64,000 bases of DNA, taken from contig DUQK01000035.1 in assembly GCA_012837835.1 (NCBI GenBank), positions 1 through 64,000 of the forward strand. The letters run 5' to 3'. Position numbers and translations under genes: made by a program. The DNA comes from Christensenellaceae bacterium (GTDB taxonomy: Bacteria > Bacillota > Clostridia > Christensenellales > Aristaeellaceae). Position 1 is the stretch's first letter; each line of letters starts with the position of its first letter. A model generated the notes under the pieces. It was not told the origin of the DNA. It saw nothing but the letters and a program-made list of their open reading frames with translations, and did no database searches. Below are positions 53,401 through 62,365 of the stretch, one piece after another.

Positions 53401-53742
53401 ATGAAGGACTGTATTTTTTGCAAAATAGTAGAAGGTATAATACCTTCTACAAAATACTATGAGGATGAACACTGCTACGCTTTTTCTGATGCAAACCCCA
53501 TGGCGCCTATACATATATTGATAGTGCCCAAAAAACATGTAGCCTCTCTTGCAGATTTAGAACAAATAGACGACGCTGCTCTGGCAGCCTGCCTTAGGGC
53601 TGCAGAAAAAATTGCTCAAAAACTTGGTGTAAAAGATGGATACAGACTTGCAAGCAACTGCGGAAAAAACGCTCATCAATCTGTACAGCATCTCCACTTT
53701 CACCTGCTTGCGGGTGAAAAATTGAGCCCTAAAATGGGTTAG
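53401..53742 (+). CDS. HIT-family hydrolase
   Basis: 113-aa histidine-triad protein: CIFCKIVEG at the start, then QHLHFHLLAG with the triad near the end. Purine nucleoside phosphoramidase activity is usual. The ATG at 53401 has GGAGG; the codons before it are leader. A 90-base gap after mtaB leaves operon membership open. Confidence 0.9.
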   Translation: MKDCIFCKIVEGIIPSTKYYEDEHCYAFSDANPMAPIHILIVPKKHVASLADLEQIDDAALAACLRAAEKIAQKLGVKDGYRLASNCGKNAHQSVQHLHFHLLAGEKLSPKMG

Positions 53743-53958
53743 TACACTAAAGGTTAGAAAACTGGCTGGATTATTGCTTATTGATTTATTTGTTAGACTA
53801 TGAAAAATCAACATACAGTATTTCACCTAATAAAAAATATAAATAAGCTAATACTGTAGTTTGTATTCGTGGTTGCAGGTTAAACTGCAAAAACATAAAT
53901 GGTCTTTGCTATGTTGCGTTAAAATAGTATTGTTGATAGTTTTTTCTGAATTTGTAAC

Positions 53959-54000
53959 AGATAGATTTTTGTTAATATAATTCAAAAATCTATCTTTTTG
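53959..54000 (+). terminator. Terminator in the HIT-esterase gap
   Basis: AGATAGATTTTTG and CAAAAATCTATCT, perfect 13-base arms with an 11-base loop, then TTTTTG. It ends the rightward transcript about 220 bases past the HIT stop. The stretch 53743-53958 is AT-rich and holds nothing else I can support. Confidence 0.75.
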
Positions 54001-54028
54001 TTTATATACAAACTCTTTGAAATATTCC

Positions 54029-54057
54029 TTGACAAACAAATCAACACAAAGTATAAT
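54029..54057 (+). promoter_or_regulatory. Consensus promoter of the esterase gene
   Basis: TTGACA (54029-54034), 17-base spacer, TATAAT (54052-54057): full consensus. Confidence 0.87.
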
Positions 54058-54108
54058 ATGTGCTAGATGGCGGGATTAATGCCAAATAATAAAAAAGAGG
54101 TGGTCTTT

Positions 54109-55380
54109 GTGAAGAAAATATTTAGTGTACTGCTATTTCTTTCAATTCTTTTGGGGGCATTTTCTTTTGCCTGTGCAGAAGAGTTGAGCGGTTCCTACCA
54201 ATTGTGGATATCTGTAGAAGACTGGGGCGCAGTTGTTACGAGGGCAATATTGGCATTACCGGGCGAAGTGGCTCAAACAGATGTAGAGAAAGATACTTTT
54301 AACGTTATGGTTTCTCGACGCGATCTACGAGGAAACGATCCGCTTAAGCAATTAGGAACTAGAGAGGTGTTGAACGCTTATGTTTCTGATGCAGATGGAA
54401 ATTCGCTTGAAAAAAATAATTATATTACGATTGACATGAAAATAGGTCCCAATATATCAGCTGCAAGCGCTCTTAATTATGCAACTGGCGCTAATGTTTG
54501 GGTGGAGCTGCAATACCTGTTCTGCCTAAATAAGCCTTTGACTATTGGCGAAACGGAATATAAAAACTTACCCGAATTAACGCTTTCTGGAATGCGCTAT
54601 GATTTGATAGATAGGTTTGATTTCGGTATGAAAACCTATGGTGAACATACATTAAGGTATGCTTACTACAAGCCAAAGGACATTTATGAGAAGAGCCCCC
54701 TGCTGGTATGGTTACATGGTGGAGGCGAGGGCGGTAGCGATCCAACTATTCCGTTGGCCGCAAATAAAGCTACTGTGTTTGCTGATGATGACTTTCAAAA
54801 TGCCATGGGTGGCGCATATGTGCTAATTCCTCAGTCGCCAACATTTTGGATGGACTCCATAAGCGGAAACCGTGGCGATGGAACAAGTGTCTATACAGAA
54901 GCACTTATGGAATTGATAAAAGATTTTGTTACAGACAATAATATTGATGAGGAAAATATTATTGTCGGCGGTCTTTCAAATGGTGGTTATCTAACGCTTG
55001 TTCTTGCGCGGGAATACCCCGAATATTTCTCGAAATATGTTCCGGTTTGCGAAGCTTTGGCAGATTCACTAATTACTGATGAGGATATTAAAACATATTC
55101 CGAACTCTCAATGTGGTTTGTTGCTGCTAAGACGGATGATGTAGTTGTTCCTGAGGATTATACAATTGCCACTTATGAACGTATAAAGGCGCTTGAACCT
55201 AAAGATGTGCATTTCAGTCTTTATGATAACGTAGTGGATAAGTCGGGTCTATACTTTAAAGATGGCGGAGAGCCGTACGAATATCAAGGACACTGGTCTT
55301 GGATTTATGTCTATAATAATGATATGATTACTACTACTAATGGCGAGGAAGTTTCAATGTTTGAATGGCTTGCCAAATAG
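54109..55380 (+). CDS. Secreted alpha/beta-hydrolase esterase with N-terminal beta domain
   Basis: 423 aa. Signal peptide about 1-23 (FSFACAEE). Residues about 30-170 look like an Ig-like beta domain, then an esterase of the PHB-depolymerase/feruloyl-esterase kind: LLVWLHGGGEGG (oxyanion), Ser290 in GGLSNGGYL, Asp in AKTDDVVVP, His in QGHWSW. It probably removes acyl or feruloyl groups from plant glycans outside the cell. GTG at 54109 with AGAGGTGG; the earlier in-frame ATG would put a polar stretch before the signal peptide. Own promoter and terminator. Confidence 0.8.
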   Translation: MKKIFSVLLFLSILLGAFSFACAEELSGSYQLWISVEDWGAVVTRAILALPGEVAQTDVEKDTFNVMVSRRDLRGNDPLKQLGTREVLNAYVSDADGNSLEKNNYITIDMKIGPNISAASALNYATGANVWVELQYLFCLNKPLTIGETEYKNLPELTLSGMRYDLIDRFDFGMKTYGEHTLRYAYYKPKDIYEKSPLLVWLHGGGEGGSDPTIPLAANKATVFADDDFQNAMGGAYVLIPQSPTFWMDSISGNRGDGTSVYTEALMELIKDFVTDNNIDEENIIVGGLSNGGYLTLVLAREYPEYFSKYVPVCEALADSLITDEDIKTYSELSMWFVAAKTDDVVVPEDYTIATYERIKALEPKDVHFSLYDNVVDKSGLYFKDGGEPYEYQGHWSWIYVYNNDMITTTNGEEVSMFEWLAK

Positions 55381-55412
55381 ACAGAATACATGATTGAAAA
55401 AATAACTCCTTA

Positions 55413-55441
55413 TGCTCCGTCAAGTTTTGACGGAGCATTTT
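55413..55441 (+). terminator. Terminator after the esterase gene
   Basis: TGCTCCGTCAA and TTGACGGAGCA, perfect 11-base arms with a three-base loop, then TTTT. Confidence 0.88.
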
Positions 55442-55599
55442 GATTATATAACTGGAAAAATGAACTTAAAAATAATCATAATTATTATAAAATTTTTATT
55501 ATATAAACACTCTATTGAAAGGAATAGCTCAGTAATTTAGTTCCAAGTTTATGCAAAAATGCTTTACATAATAAAAAACAAATTTCCACTCAAATAAAC

Positions 55600-55628
55600 T
55601 TGAGTTATTGCATAAAAAAATGTATAAT
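55600..55628 (+). promoter_or_regulatory. Promoter of mglBAC
   Basis: TTGAGT (55600-55605), 17-base spacer, TATAAT (55623-55628), 53 bases before the mglB ATG. The gap since the previous terminator is AT-rich with nothing else clear. Confidence 0.72.
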
Positions 55629-55681
55629 GCGTCTAAACAGGTGGCCATGCTACCAAGTAATATTACAAAGGAGAGAATCCA

Positions 55682-56761
55682 ATGAAAAAATCACTAGCAC
55701 TTATTATGGCGCTGGTAATGGCTCTTAGCCTTATCGGTACTGTAAGCGCAGAGGGCGAAGTATACGTCTTCTGGTACACATTCGCAGATGTCTATTTAAC
55801 AAGCGTGCGTGAAGCGCTTAACGAGGCTTTCGAAGCGAAAGACATCAAATTTATTGATAACGATGCCAATGCCACACAGGCAACGCAGAGCGATCAGATT
55901 AACACTGCGATAAGCGCAGGACCTGCGGGTCTTGTAGTAAACCAGGCGGAGAGCGGCGCTGCCGGCATCGCCCAGAACATACTTGATGTAGCCAAGGCGG
56001 CGGATCTGCCGATAGTATTCTTCAACCGTGCAATTTCCACCGATGATAACGAAGCGAAAGAAATAGTACTTTCATATGACAAGGCTGCATTCGTAGGCAC
56101 TAACTTTGAGCAGGCCGGAAAAATGCAGGGCGACCTTATTGGTGATTATGTACTCGAAAACTATGACAAGCTAGATTTAAACGGCGATGGAGTAATCAGC
56201 TATGTAATGTTCAAGGGTGATGAAGCTAACATGGAAGCCATCTCCCGCACAAAGTATGGCGTAGAAAATGCAAACGCTAAGCTGGTAGCTGCAGGCAAGC
56301 CTGAGCTTAAATTCTATGACGATGCAAACGAAGACAAATATCTAGTTGACCAGGCAGGTACATGGTCCAACACCGCTTCCTTTGAATACATGAGCACCAT
56401 TTTGGCACAGTACAACGCTGCAAACAACAACATGGTAGAGCTTGTAATCGCCAACAACGACGATATGGCGTTTGGCGCTGTAAACGCCCTTACAAATGCC
56501 GGCTATAACACCGGGAATGAAGGCGACCCCGTAATACCCGTATTTGGTGTAGACGCAACCGCAACAGCGCAGGAGCTTATCGCGAACGGTCGTATGGTAG
56601 GGACCATTAAGCAGGACGCTGTCGGTATGGCAGATGCTGTAGCAACTCTAATCAAAAACATGATAGACGGTAAGGATAAGTTTGAAGACCTCAACGAAAA
56701 CTATGTACAGGTTGAAGGCTGGCGTGTAGATATTCCGTACTCTGCATACACAGGCGAATAA
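55682..56761 (+). CDS. mglB: Galactose/glucose-binding protein MglB
   Basis: 359-aa exported sugar-binding protein; signal peptide ends at about residue 23 (GTVSAEGE). The calcium-binding loop DLNGDGVIS (165-173) and the following YVMFKGDE are MglB hallmarks. NNDDMAFGAVNALTNAGYN and FGVDATATAQELI are family hinge and ligand regions. GGAGAG before the ATG. Captures galactose or glucose for MglAC. First gene of the operon. Confidence 0.9.
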   Translation: MKKSLALIMALVMALSLIGTVSAEGEVYVFWYTFADVYLTSVREALNEAFEAKDIKFIDNDANATQATQSDQINTAISAGPAGLVVNQAESGAAGIAQNILDVAKAADLPIVFFNRAISTDDNEAKEIVLSYDKAAFVGTNFEQAGKMQGDLIGDYVLENYDKLDLNGDGVISYVMFKGDEANMEAISRTKYGVENANAKLVAAGKPELKFYDDANEDKYLVDQAGTWSNTASFEYMSTILAQYNAANNNMVELVIANNDDMAFGAVNALTNAGYNTGNEGDPVIPVFGVDATATAQELIANGRMVGTIKQDAVGMADAVATLIKNMIDGKDKFEDLNENYVQVEGWRVDIPYSAYTGE

Positions 56762-56769
56762 TATTTCTA

Positions 56770-56798
56770 GCATCGCGGAGGGTAATCCTCCGCGGTGC
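56770..56798 (+). promoter_or_regulatory. Intercistronic hairpin mglB-mglA
   Basis: GCATCGCGGAGG and CCTCCGCGGTGC, 12-base arms with one G-U pair and a five-base loop, eight bases after the mglB stop and 24 before the mglA start. No U-tract. Confidence 0.75.
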
Positions 56799-56822
56799 AA
56801 TTTATTTAAGGAGGATTTTTAC

Positions 56823-58337
56823 ATGAGGGACTCCGCGCTATTGCGCATGGAACATGTAAGCAAGTCATTCCCCGGGGTAAAGGCGCTTGATGATGTAAGC
56901 TTTACCCTGCGCCACGGCTCCGTACATGCCCTAATGGGCGAAAATGGCGCAGGCAAGTCTACACTTATGAAGTGCCTGTTTGGTATCTATTCCAAAGACG
57001 AAGGGGAAATTTTTTTTGAAGGTAAAAAGGTTGATTTTCAAACCCCAAGAGAAGCGCTTGATAATGGCGTTGCAATGGTGCATCAGGAGCTTAACCAAGC
57101 CTTAAAGCGCAATGTTATGGATAATATATGGCTTGGTCGCTATAAGCAGATGCGCGCAAATGAACATCTGCCTTTTCTATCCGAAAAGAAGATGTACGAC
57201 GCAACTAAGGAAATATTCGACAAGCTTGAAATACCTATAGACCCAAAAGCTCGTATGGATACTATGCCGGTTTCGCAGCGCCAGATGGTTGAAATCGCCA
57301 AGGCGGTTTCATACAATGCAAAAATAATAGTGCTTGATGAGCCCACTTCCTCCCTAACCGAAGTAGAGGTTGAGCATCTGTTTAGGATTATAAACATGCT
57401 TAAGGAGAGAGGTTGTGGCATTATATATATTTCCCACAAAATGGAAGAAATCCTAAGAATATCTGATGAGGTTACTATAATGCGCGATGGCAAATGGGTT
57501 GCCACAAAACCCTCTAACGATATTACTATGGATGAGATAATACGCCTAATGGTAGGAAGGGAGCTTACAAACCGTTTCCCGCCTAAGCAGCATGATGTAT
57601 CTGATGAGGTGGTTCTTCGCGTAGATGGGCTTAGCGCAATGTACTCAAACCTTAAAGATGTTTCATTTGAACTAAAAAAGGGTGAGATACTGGGTGTGGC
57701 AGGGCTTGACGGCTCAGGCAGGACAGAGCTGCTTGAAAATATATTTGGCTCCGCTACGAGAAAAGAAGGCAGAATTTATAAAAACGGCAAGGAGATATTC
57801 AATAAATCTCCTGAAGAATCAGTTAAAAACGGCTTTGCTATGGTAACTGAGGAGCGCAGGGCAACGGGTATATTTAATATTCTGTCTGTAAAGGAAAATA
57901 CGGTTATAGCCAGCCTTAAATCGCTGAAGGCGAATAAGTTTTTGCTTAGCGACAAAAAAATACGCGCGGCGACAAATAATAGTATTGAAAAACTCAGCAT
58001 TAAGACGCCGTCGCAGGAAACCCGCATACGCGCTCTGTCGGGTGGTAATCAGCAGAAGGTGGTTTTTGGTAGGTGGCTTTTAACGCGCCCTGATATTTTC
58101 TTGCTAGATGAGCCTACTCGAGGTATAGATGTTGGCGCTAAGTATGAGATATACCAACTTATAATTGACATGGCAAGGGAGGGGGATTCAATAATTATGG
58201 TATCCTCTGAAATGCCAGAATTAATTGGTGTATGCGACAGGATACTTGTAATGAGCGAGGGTCGTCTTGCGGGCGAAGTTGACGCGGATAATACAAGCCA
58301 AGAGGCAATTATGACGCTTGCGGCAAAGTACGCATAG
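56823..58337 (+). CDS. mglA: Galactose ABC importer ATPase MglA
   Basis: 504-aa tandem ATPase. First domain: GENGAGKSTLMK, Walker B IIVLDEPTSSL. Second: GLDGSGRTELL, LSGGNQQKVVF, IFLLDEPTRGID. Usual length for MglA/RbsA. AGGAGG before the ATG. Couples ATP to sugar import by MglC; 22 bases before mglC. Confidence 0.9.
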   Translation: MRDSALLRMEHVSKSFPGVKALDDVSFTLRHGSVHALMGENGAGKSTLMKCLFGIYSKDEGEIFFEGKKVDFQTPREALDNGVAMVHQELNQALKRNVMDNIWLGRYKQMRANEHLPFLSEKKMYDATKEIFDKLEIPIDPKARMDTMPVSQRQMVEIAKAVSYNAKIIVLDEPTSSLTEVEVEHLFRIINMLKERGCGIIYISHKMEEILRISDEVTIMRDGKWVATKPSNDITMDEIIRLMVGRELTNRFPPKQHDVSDEVVLRVDGLSAMYSNLKDVSFELKKGEILGVAGLDGSGRTELLENIFGSATRKEGRIYKNGKEIFNKSPEESVKNGFAMVTEERRATGIFNILSVKENTVIASLKSLKANKFLLSDKKIRAATNNSIEKLSIKTPSQETRIRALSGGNQQKVVFGRWLLTRPDIFLLDEPTRGIDVGAKYEIYQLIIDMAREGDSIIMVSSEMPELIGVCDRILVMSEGRLAGEVDADNTSQEAIMTLAAKYA

Positions 58338-58359
58338 CGAATAAACGGAGGTTTTAACA

Positions 58360-59436
58360 TTGAGCACACAGAGTAACATGCCTAAAAAAGGTAGGCTGGC
58401 AACGCGGATAGATGAGTATAATGCGCTTTCACCCAGAGATAAAAAACGCTTTATTGGGGACTGGTTCCTAGATAGGGCGATGATTTTTATAATCATACTG
58501 CTGGTAATATATATACAAATACAGCGCCCCACATTCCTTCAGCCCGCCTCTATAATAAATATATTAACCTTAACTGCCGCAAGGCTGCCAATAGCCCTTG
58601 GGGTTGCAGGCTGTATTATACTTGCAGGTACCGACCTTAGCGCCGGAAGGATAGTAGGTTTGAGCGCTTTTGTAAGCTCTATTTTCCTTCAAAAGTCCGG
58701 AATTATAGGAAAATTTTTGGAGAATGTAGGCCCACAGCCAGTGTTCCTTGTTCTACTTTTATCTGTGCTAATAGGTGCGCTTATAGGTCTGCTTAACGGC
58801 TTTTGCGTAGCCAAGTTTAAGGTACACCCCTTTATTGTTACCCTGTCAACACAGATGATAACATACGGTATATACCTTACCATAAGTAATGCAAAGCAGA
58901 TTTCAAGCCTTGACCCTAGCTACACTACGGATTTTGTTACAAAGCCTCTATTTAGAGTGAGCACTACTGCTGTAAATACCTATGTGGCTTTAGCACTAAT
59001 AATGGCGGGCATAATGTGGGTAGTATGGAACAAAACGCGCTTTGGTAAAAACATGTTCGCCGTAGGCTCAAATGAGGAAGCGGCAAGGGTATCCGGTGTA
59101 AATGTCGCTTTTACAATAATCGCGGTATTTACGCTTGCGGGCGCTTGCTACGGTTATACAGGTTTTATAGAGGCTGCGCGTCTTGGCGCATCAACCGGTA
59201 CGCTTGGTCTTAACTATGAGGCGGACGCCATAGCTGCCTGCGTTATTGGCGGTGTTTCCTTTGTGGGCGGTATTGGTAAAATAAGCGGAGTAATACTAGG
59301 AGTTTTCCTAATGCAGCTTATAATAAACGGCATGACATTCCTTGGAATTAGCGGAAACACAACATATATTATTAAAGGCGCGGTAATACTCATAGCCTGT
59401 ATCATAGATATGCGTAAATACCTTACTAAGAAATAA
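58360..59436 (+). CDS. mglC: Galactose ABC importer permease MglC
   Basis: 358-aa BPD_transp_2 permease with a long polar N-terminus (YNALSPRDKKRFIGD) before about ten helices; ATDLSAGRIVG-like GTDLSAGRIVGLSAF, MFAVGSNEEAARVSGVNV and CVIGGVSFVGGIGK are the family motifs. TTG start with CGGAGG upstream. Last gene of mglBAC; a terminator follows. Confidence 0.9.
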   Translation: MSTQSNMPKKGRLATRIDEYNALSPRDKKRFIGDWFLDRAMIFIIILLVIYIQIQRPTFLQPASIINILTLTAARLPIALGVAGCIILAGTDLSAGRIVGLSAFVSSIFLQKSGIIGKFLENVGPQPVFLVLLLSVLIGALIGLLNGFCVAKFKVHPFIVTLSTQMITYGIYLTISNAKQISSLDPSYTTDFVTKPLFRVSTTAVNTYVALALIMAGIMWVVWNKTRFGKNMFAVGSNEEAARVSGVNVAFTIIAVFTLAGACYGYTGFIEAARLGASTGTLGLNYEADAIAACVIGGVSFVGGIGKISGVILGVFLMQLIINGMTFLGISGNTTYIIKGAVILIACIIDMRKYLTKK

Positions 59437-59465
59437 CATATACCGTATAGCAATATATGTACCAA

Positions 59466-59496
59466 AAACGGACAGAAATTTTTCTGCCCGTTTTGG
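59466..59496 (+). terminator. Terminator after mglC
   Basis: AACGGACAGAAA pairs with TTTCTGCCCGTT (one mismatch), followed by TT and an AT-rich stretch. Confidence 0.7.
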
Positions 59497-59590
59497 CATT
59501 TATGCATAATTCAAATTTCAATAATGGTGGAAAATATGATATAATGCTAACAGATATCAACCCACTATATTGTGGAGCATGGAGGTTTCA

Positions 59591-60454
59591 GTGAAGGCGC
59601 TGAAAAATTCGTCTGTGAATCAGGTTGCGCTGGCATATATACAAATAGTTTTCGGCTGTATAATGGGTGCGCTTGCATACCCGCTTTTCTTAGTACCAAA
59701 TAGCATAGCACCTGGCGGCGTAACGGGTTTAGCTACGGTTATTAACTATCTTTGGGGTTTTCCGGTAGGTATAACAAGCCTTTTGCTTAATATTCCCTTG
59801 TTTTTTATTGGCTACCATAGTATGGGAAAGCGTTTTGTTATAAGGACTCTGTTTGCAACTGTATTATTCTCACTTTGTATTGATGCTATAAAGCTTGACG
59901 CTTTAACGGATGATTCACTGCTCGCCTCGTTTTTTGGCGGAGCGCTTCTTGGCTTTGGATTGGCTTTTATATTAAGGGGCGGCGCTACCAGTGGGGGAAC
60001 TGACCTTATTGCCAAAATGGTGCATAAACGCTTTCCGGTTATTACCGTTGGATTGTTTTTGTTCATAATAGATTTTACTGTTGTACTAATTGCCGGTCTT
60101 ACCATGAGTATGCAGCACGCTATGTACGCTGCAATCACGGTATTTGTATGCTCAAAGGCGCTTGATTTTGTGGTGGTCGGCATAAGTATGAACAAGGTAT
60201 GCTATATCATATCAGATGAGTTTGAAAAAATTAAACACCGCATACTACACGAAATGGAACGCGGTGTTACTGTGCTCAACGCAAAGGGCGGATATAGCGG
60301 GGAAAAAGTATCGCTATTGCTTTGCGTTGTAAACCGAATTGAGATAATCTCCCTTAAGGAAATAGTATGGGAGGAAGATGAAGGGGCATTTATGTTTGTA
60401 ACCGATACGCACGAAACGCTGGGCGAAGGTTTCCTGGCATGGAATGAAGAATAG
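59591..60454 (+). CDS. YitT-family membrane protein
   Basis: 287 aa: five or six helices with LVPNSIAPGGVTGLATVINY and LRGGATSGGTDLIAKM, then a C-terminal DUF2179 domain (EMERGVTVLNAKGGYSG). This is the YitT layout; function is unknown, possibly transport. The GTG at 59591 has GGAGG five bases upstream. Overlap with the dnaX region is avoided if dnaX starts at its TTG. Confidence 0.85.
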   Translation: MKALKNSSVNQVALAYIQIVFGCIMGALAYPLFLVPNSIAPGGVTGLATVINYLWGFPVGITSLLLNIPLFFIGYHSMGKRFVIRTLFATVLFSLCIDAIKLDALTDDSLLASFFGGALLGFGLAFILRGGATSGGTDLIAKMVHKRFPVITVGLFLFIIDFTVVLIAGLTMSMQHAMYAAITVFVCSKALDFVVVGISMNKVCYIISDEFEKIKHRILHEMERGVTVLNAKGGYSGEKVSLLLCVVNRIEIISLKEIVWEEDEGAFMFVTDTHETLGEGFLAWNEE

Positions 60455-60470
60455 TAAAGAGGAGAAAGCC

Positions 60471-62279
60471 TTGTATCAGTCCTTATATCGTAAGTGGCGC
60501 CCCAGAACATTTTCTGACATGGTGGGGCAGGATTCAATAGTAAAGACGCTTAAAAACCAAGTGGCAACCGGACATATTGCGCATGCCTATCTATTTTGTG
60601 GCACAAGGGGAACGGGCAAAACAAGCGCTGCAAGAATACTTGCAATGGCTATAAATTGCGAAAACCCATCAAGCGGCGATCCCTGCCTTGAGTGCGATAG
60701 CTGCGATACAATACTAAGGGACGCTTCAATAGATATATTCGAGATGGACGCTGCAAGCAACAGCAGGGTAGAAGAAATACGCGATATGCTTGAAAAGGTA
60801 AACTACCCGCCGCAGCAAGCAAAGTACAAGGTGTATATCATAGACGAGGTTCATATGCTTTCAAATGCTGCGTTCAATGCGCTGCTTAAAACGCTGGAAG
60901 AGCCGCCCTCGTACATGGTGTTCATACTTGCAACAACTGAGCCGCAGAAGCTCCCCGCAACCATACTATCCCGCTGTCAACGTTTTGATTTTGGCAGGAT
61001 ATCAGAGGAGGATATAATATCAAGGCTTAAAATAGCGCTTGATAATAATTCCTACGAAGAAGAAGCATTAGAGCTGATAGCCATGGCTGCAGAGGGCAGT
61101 ATGCGCGATGCCTGGAGCCTTATGGATATGTGCTTAGAGCCGGGTAAAGAGCTATTAGAAGAAAATGTGCGTACTATAATCGGAAGCGTGAGCAGTGAGT
61201 TTCTTTTTGAATTCTTCAATGCGATAATAAGCAAGGATATGAATGCTTGTCTTAAGCTTATAGACAAGCTTATGTTTGCCGGAAAAGAAACGCAGGTATT
61301 TTTAAACAACTTTTCTAGGTATATAAGGGAGCTTATTTCCCTTGCGCTTGCACCCATAGAGGGCAAGGCTGATTCTATGCGCCTTAGTATGCAGGAGCAG
61401 GCTAAAAAAACCAGCGTAGCAAGGCTTATACTGCTGCTTGAAGAATGTATGAAAACCGAGGCAAGCTCAAAATGGTCCTCCTCTTCAAGGGGCAACCTTG
61501 AAGCATTTGCGCTTAGAGCCTGCCTTTCTGCGCATACAGATGATGATGTAATAGCCCTTAAGGCAAGGATAGATGAGCTTGAAAAAAGCATAAGCGCAAT
61601 TAAGGCTGGAAATATAGAGCAAAGCTTAAGCTATGAAAGCGATACTAAAAAAGATGAAGCTAGTGTGCCTGATACAGTTATAGAGCATGAAGTGGTTGAT
61701 AACGCTGTCTATGTTAATGATGCTAAAGATGATGCTATTAAGGCAGAGAACAACATAGCGCCCGAAACTATAAAGGGCAAAGAAAAGGCAGAAGTTGTTA
61801 ATATAGCTAATGTTGAACAAACATCCGATGCTATTACTGCAGCTAAAGAAGAACTACAACCAAAAATAGAAAAAAAGGTTGAAAAGCCATCTGCCAGTGC
61901 TGATGAAAATATAATTGAAGAAATCACGGGCGATATTACTCCAAAAGATGCATGGAACAATATGTTAAAGCGCGCCCAGAAGGAGCTTACCAGCTCATTT
62001 GGCATAATACAACAGGGAAAGTACGGTGGTTTTTCTGACGGCAAGTTCACTCTGCTTTACGAAAAAGGCAAGGAAGCCTATCTAGCCTTCATGAATGAAG
62101 ATGCGAGGAAAAATTCCGTTGAAAAACTGCTCTCTGAGGAGATGAAAAAAAGCGTAACATTTGAAGCAAAGCTTATTTCATACAAGCCTTCCGTTAAGGC
62201 TATAGAACAGGCAAAAAATGATATATCTCTGCTCAGCTCGCTTGTAGGCAGAGAGAACATAATAGTAAAGGACGAATAG
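60471..62279 (+). CDS. dnaX: DNA polymerase III subunit gamma/tau
   Basis: 602-aa clamp-loader ATPase. Start TTG at 60471 (MYQSLYRKWRPRTF) with GAGGAG six bases upstream; the longer ATG frame lies inside the yitT end. Walker A FCGTRGTGKTS, the zinc-binding cysteine cluster around CLECDSC, Walker B YIIDEVHML and SRCQRFDF are intact. The C-terminal third is an acidic/Ala-rich linker and a tau-like tail. I see no obvious A-run frameshift signal for a short gamma form. Confidence 0.93.
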   Translation: MYQSLYRKWRPRTFSDMVGQDSIVKTLKNQVATGHIAHAYLFCGTRGTGKTSAARILAMAINCENPSSGDPCLECDSCDTILRDASIDIFEMDAASNSRVEEIRDMLEKVNYPPQQAKYKVYIIDEVHMLSNAAFNALLKTLEEPPSYMVFILATTEPQKLPATILSRCQRFDFGRISEEDIISRLKIALDNNSYEEEALELIAMAAEGSMRDAWSLMDMCLEPGKELLEENVRTIIGSVSSEFLFEFFNAIISKDMNACLKLIDKLMFAGKETQVFLNNFSRYIRELISLALAPIEGKADSMRLSMQEQAKKTSVARLILLLEECMKTEASSKWSSSSRGNLEAFALRACLSAHTDDDVIALKARIDELEKSISAIKAGNIEQSLSYESDTKKDEASVPDTVIEHEVVDNAVYVNDAKDDAIKAENNIAPETIKGKEKAEVVNIANVEQTSDAITAAKEELQPKIEKKVEKPSASADENIIEEITGDITPKDAWNNMLKRAQKELTSSFGIIQQGKYGGFSDGKFTLLYEKGKEAYLAFMNEDARKNSVEKLLSEEMKKSVTFEAKLISYKPSVKAIEQAKNDISLLSSLVGRENIIVKDE

Positions 62280-62300
62280 TATAAGTTTACTTAGCTTATG

Positions 62301-62328
62301 TTTACATTTTGTTAATATATGCTATACT
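62301..62328 (+). promoter_or_regulatory. Promoter of the 62.4-kb membrane protein gene
   Basis: TTTACA (62301-62306), 16-base spacer, TATACT (62323-62328), 37 bases before the ATG. Confidence 0.55.
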
Positions 62329-62365
62329 ATTGTTATACTCTTTATGATTATTTAGAAGGAGCAAT

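Noticed and set aside
53848..54039. Minus-strand reading frame of 63 codons in the HIT-esterase gap
   Set aside because: It lies across a clear terminator hairpin, is AT-driven and has no ribosome binding site.
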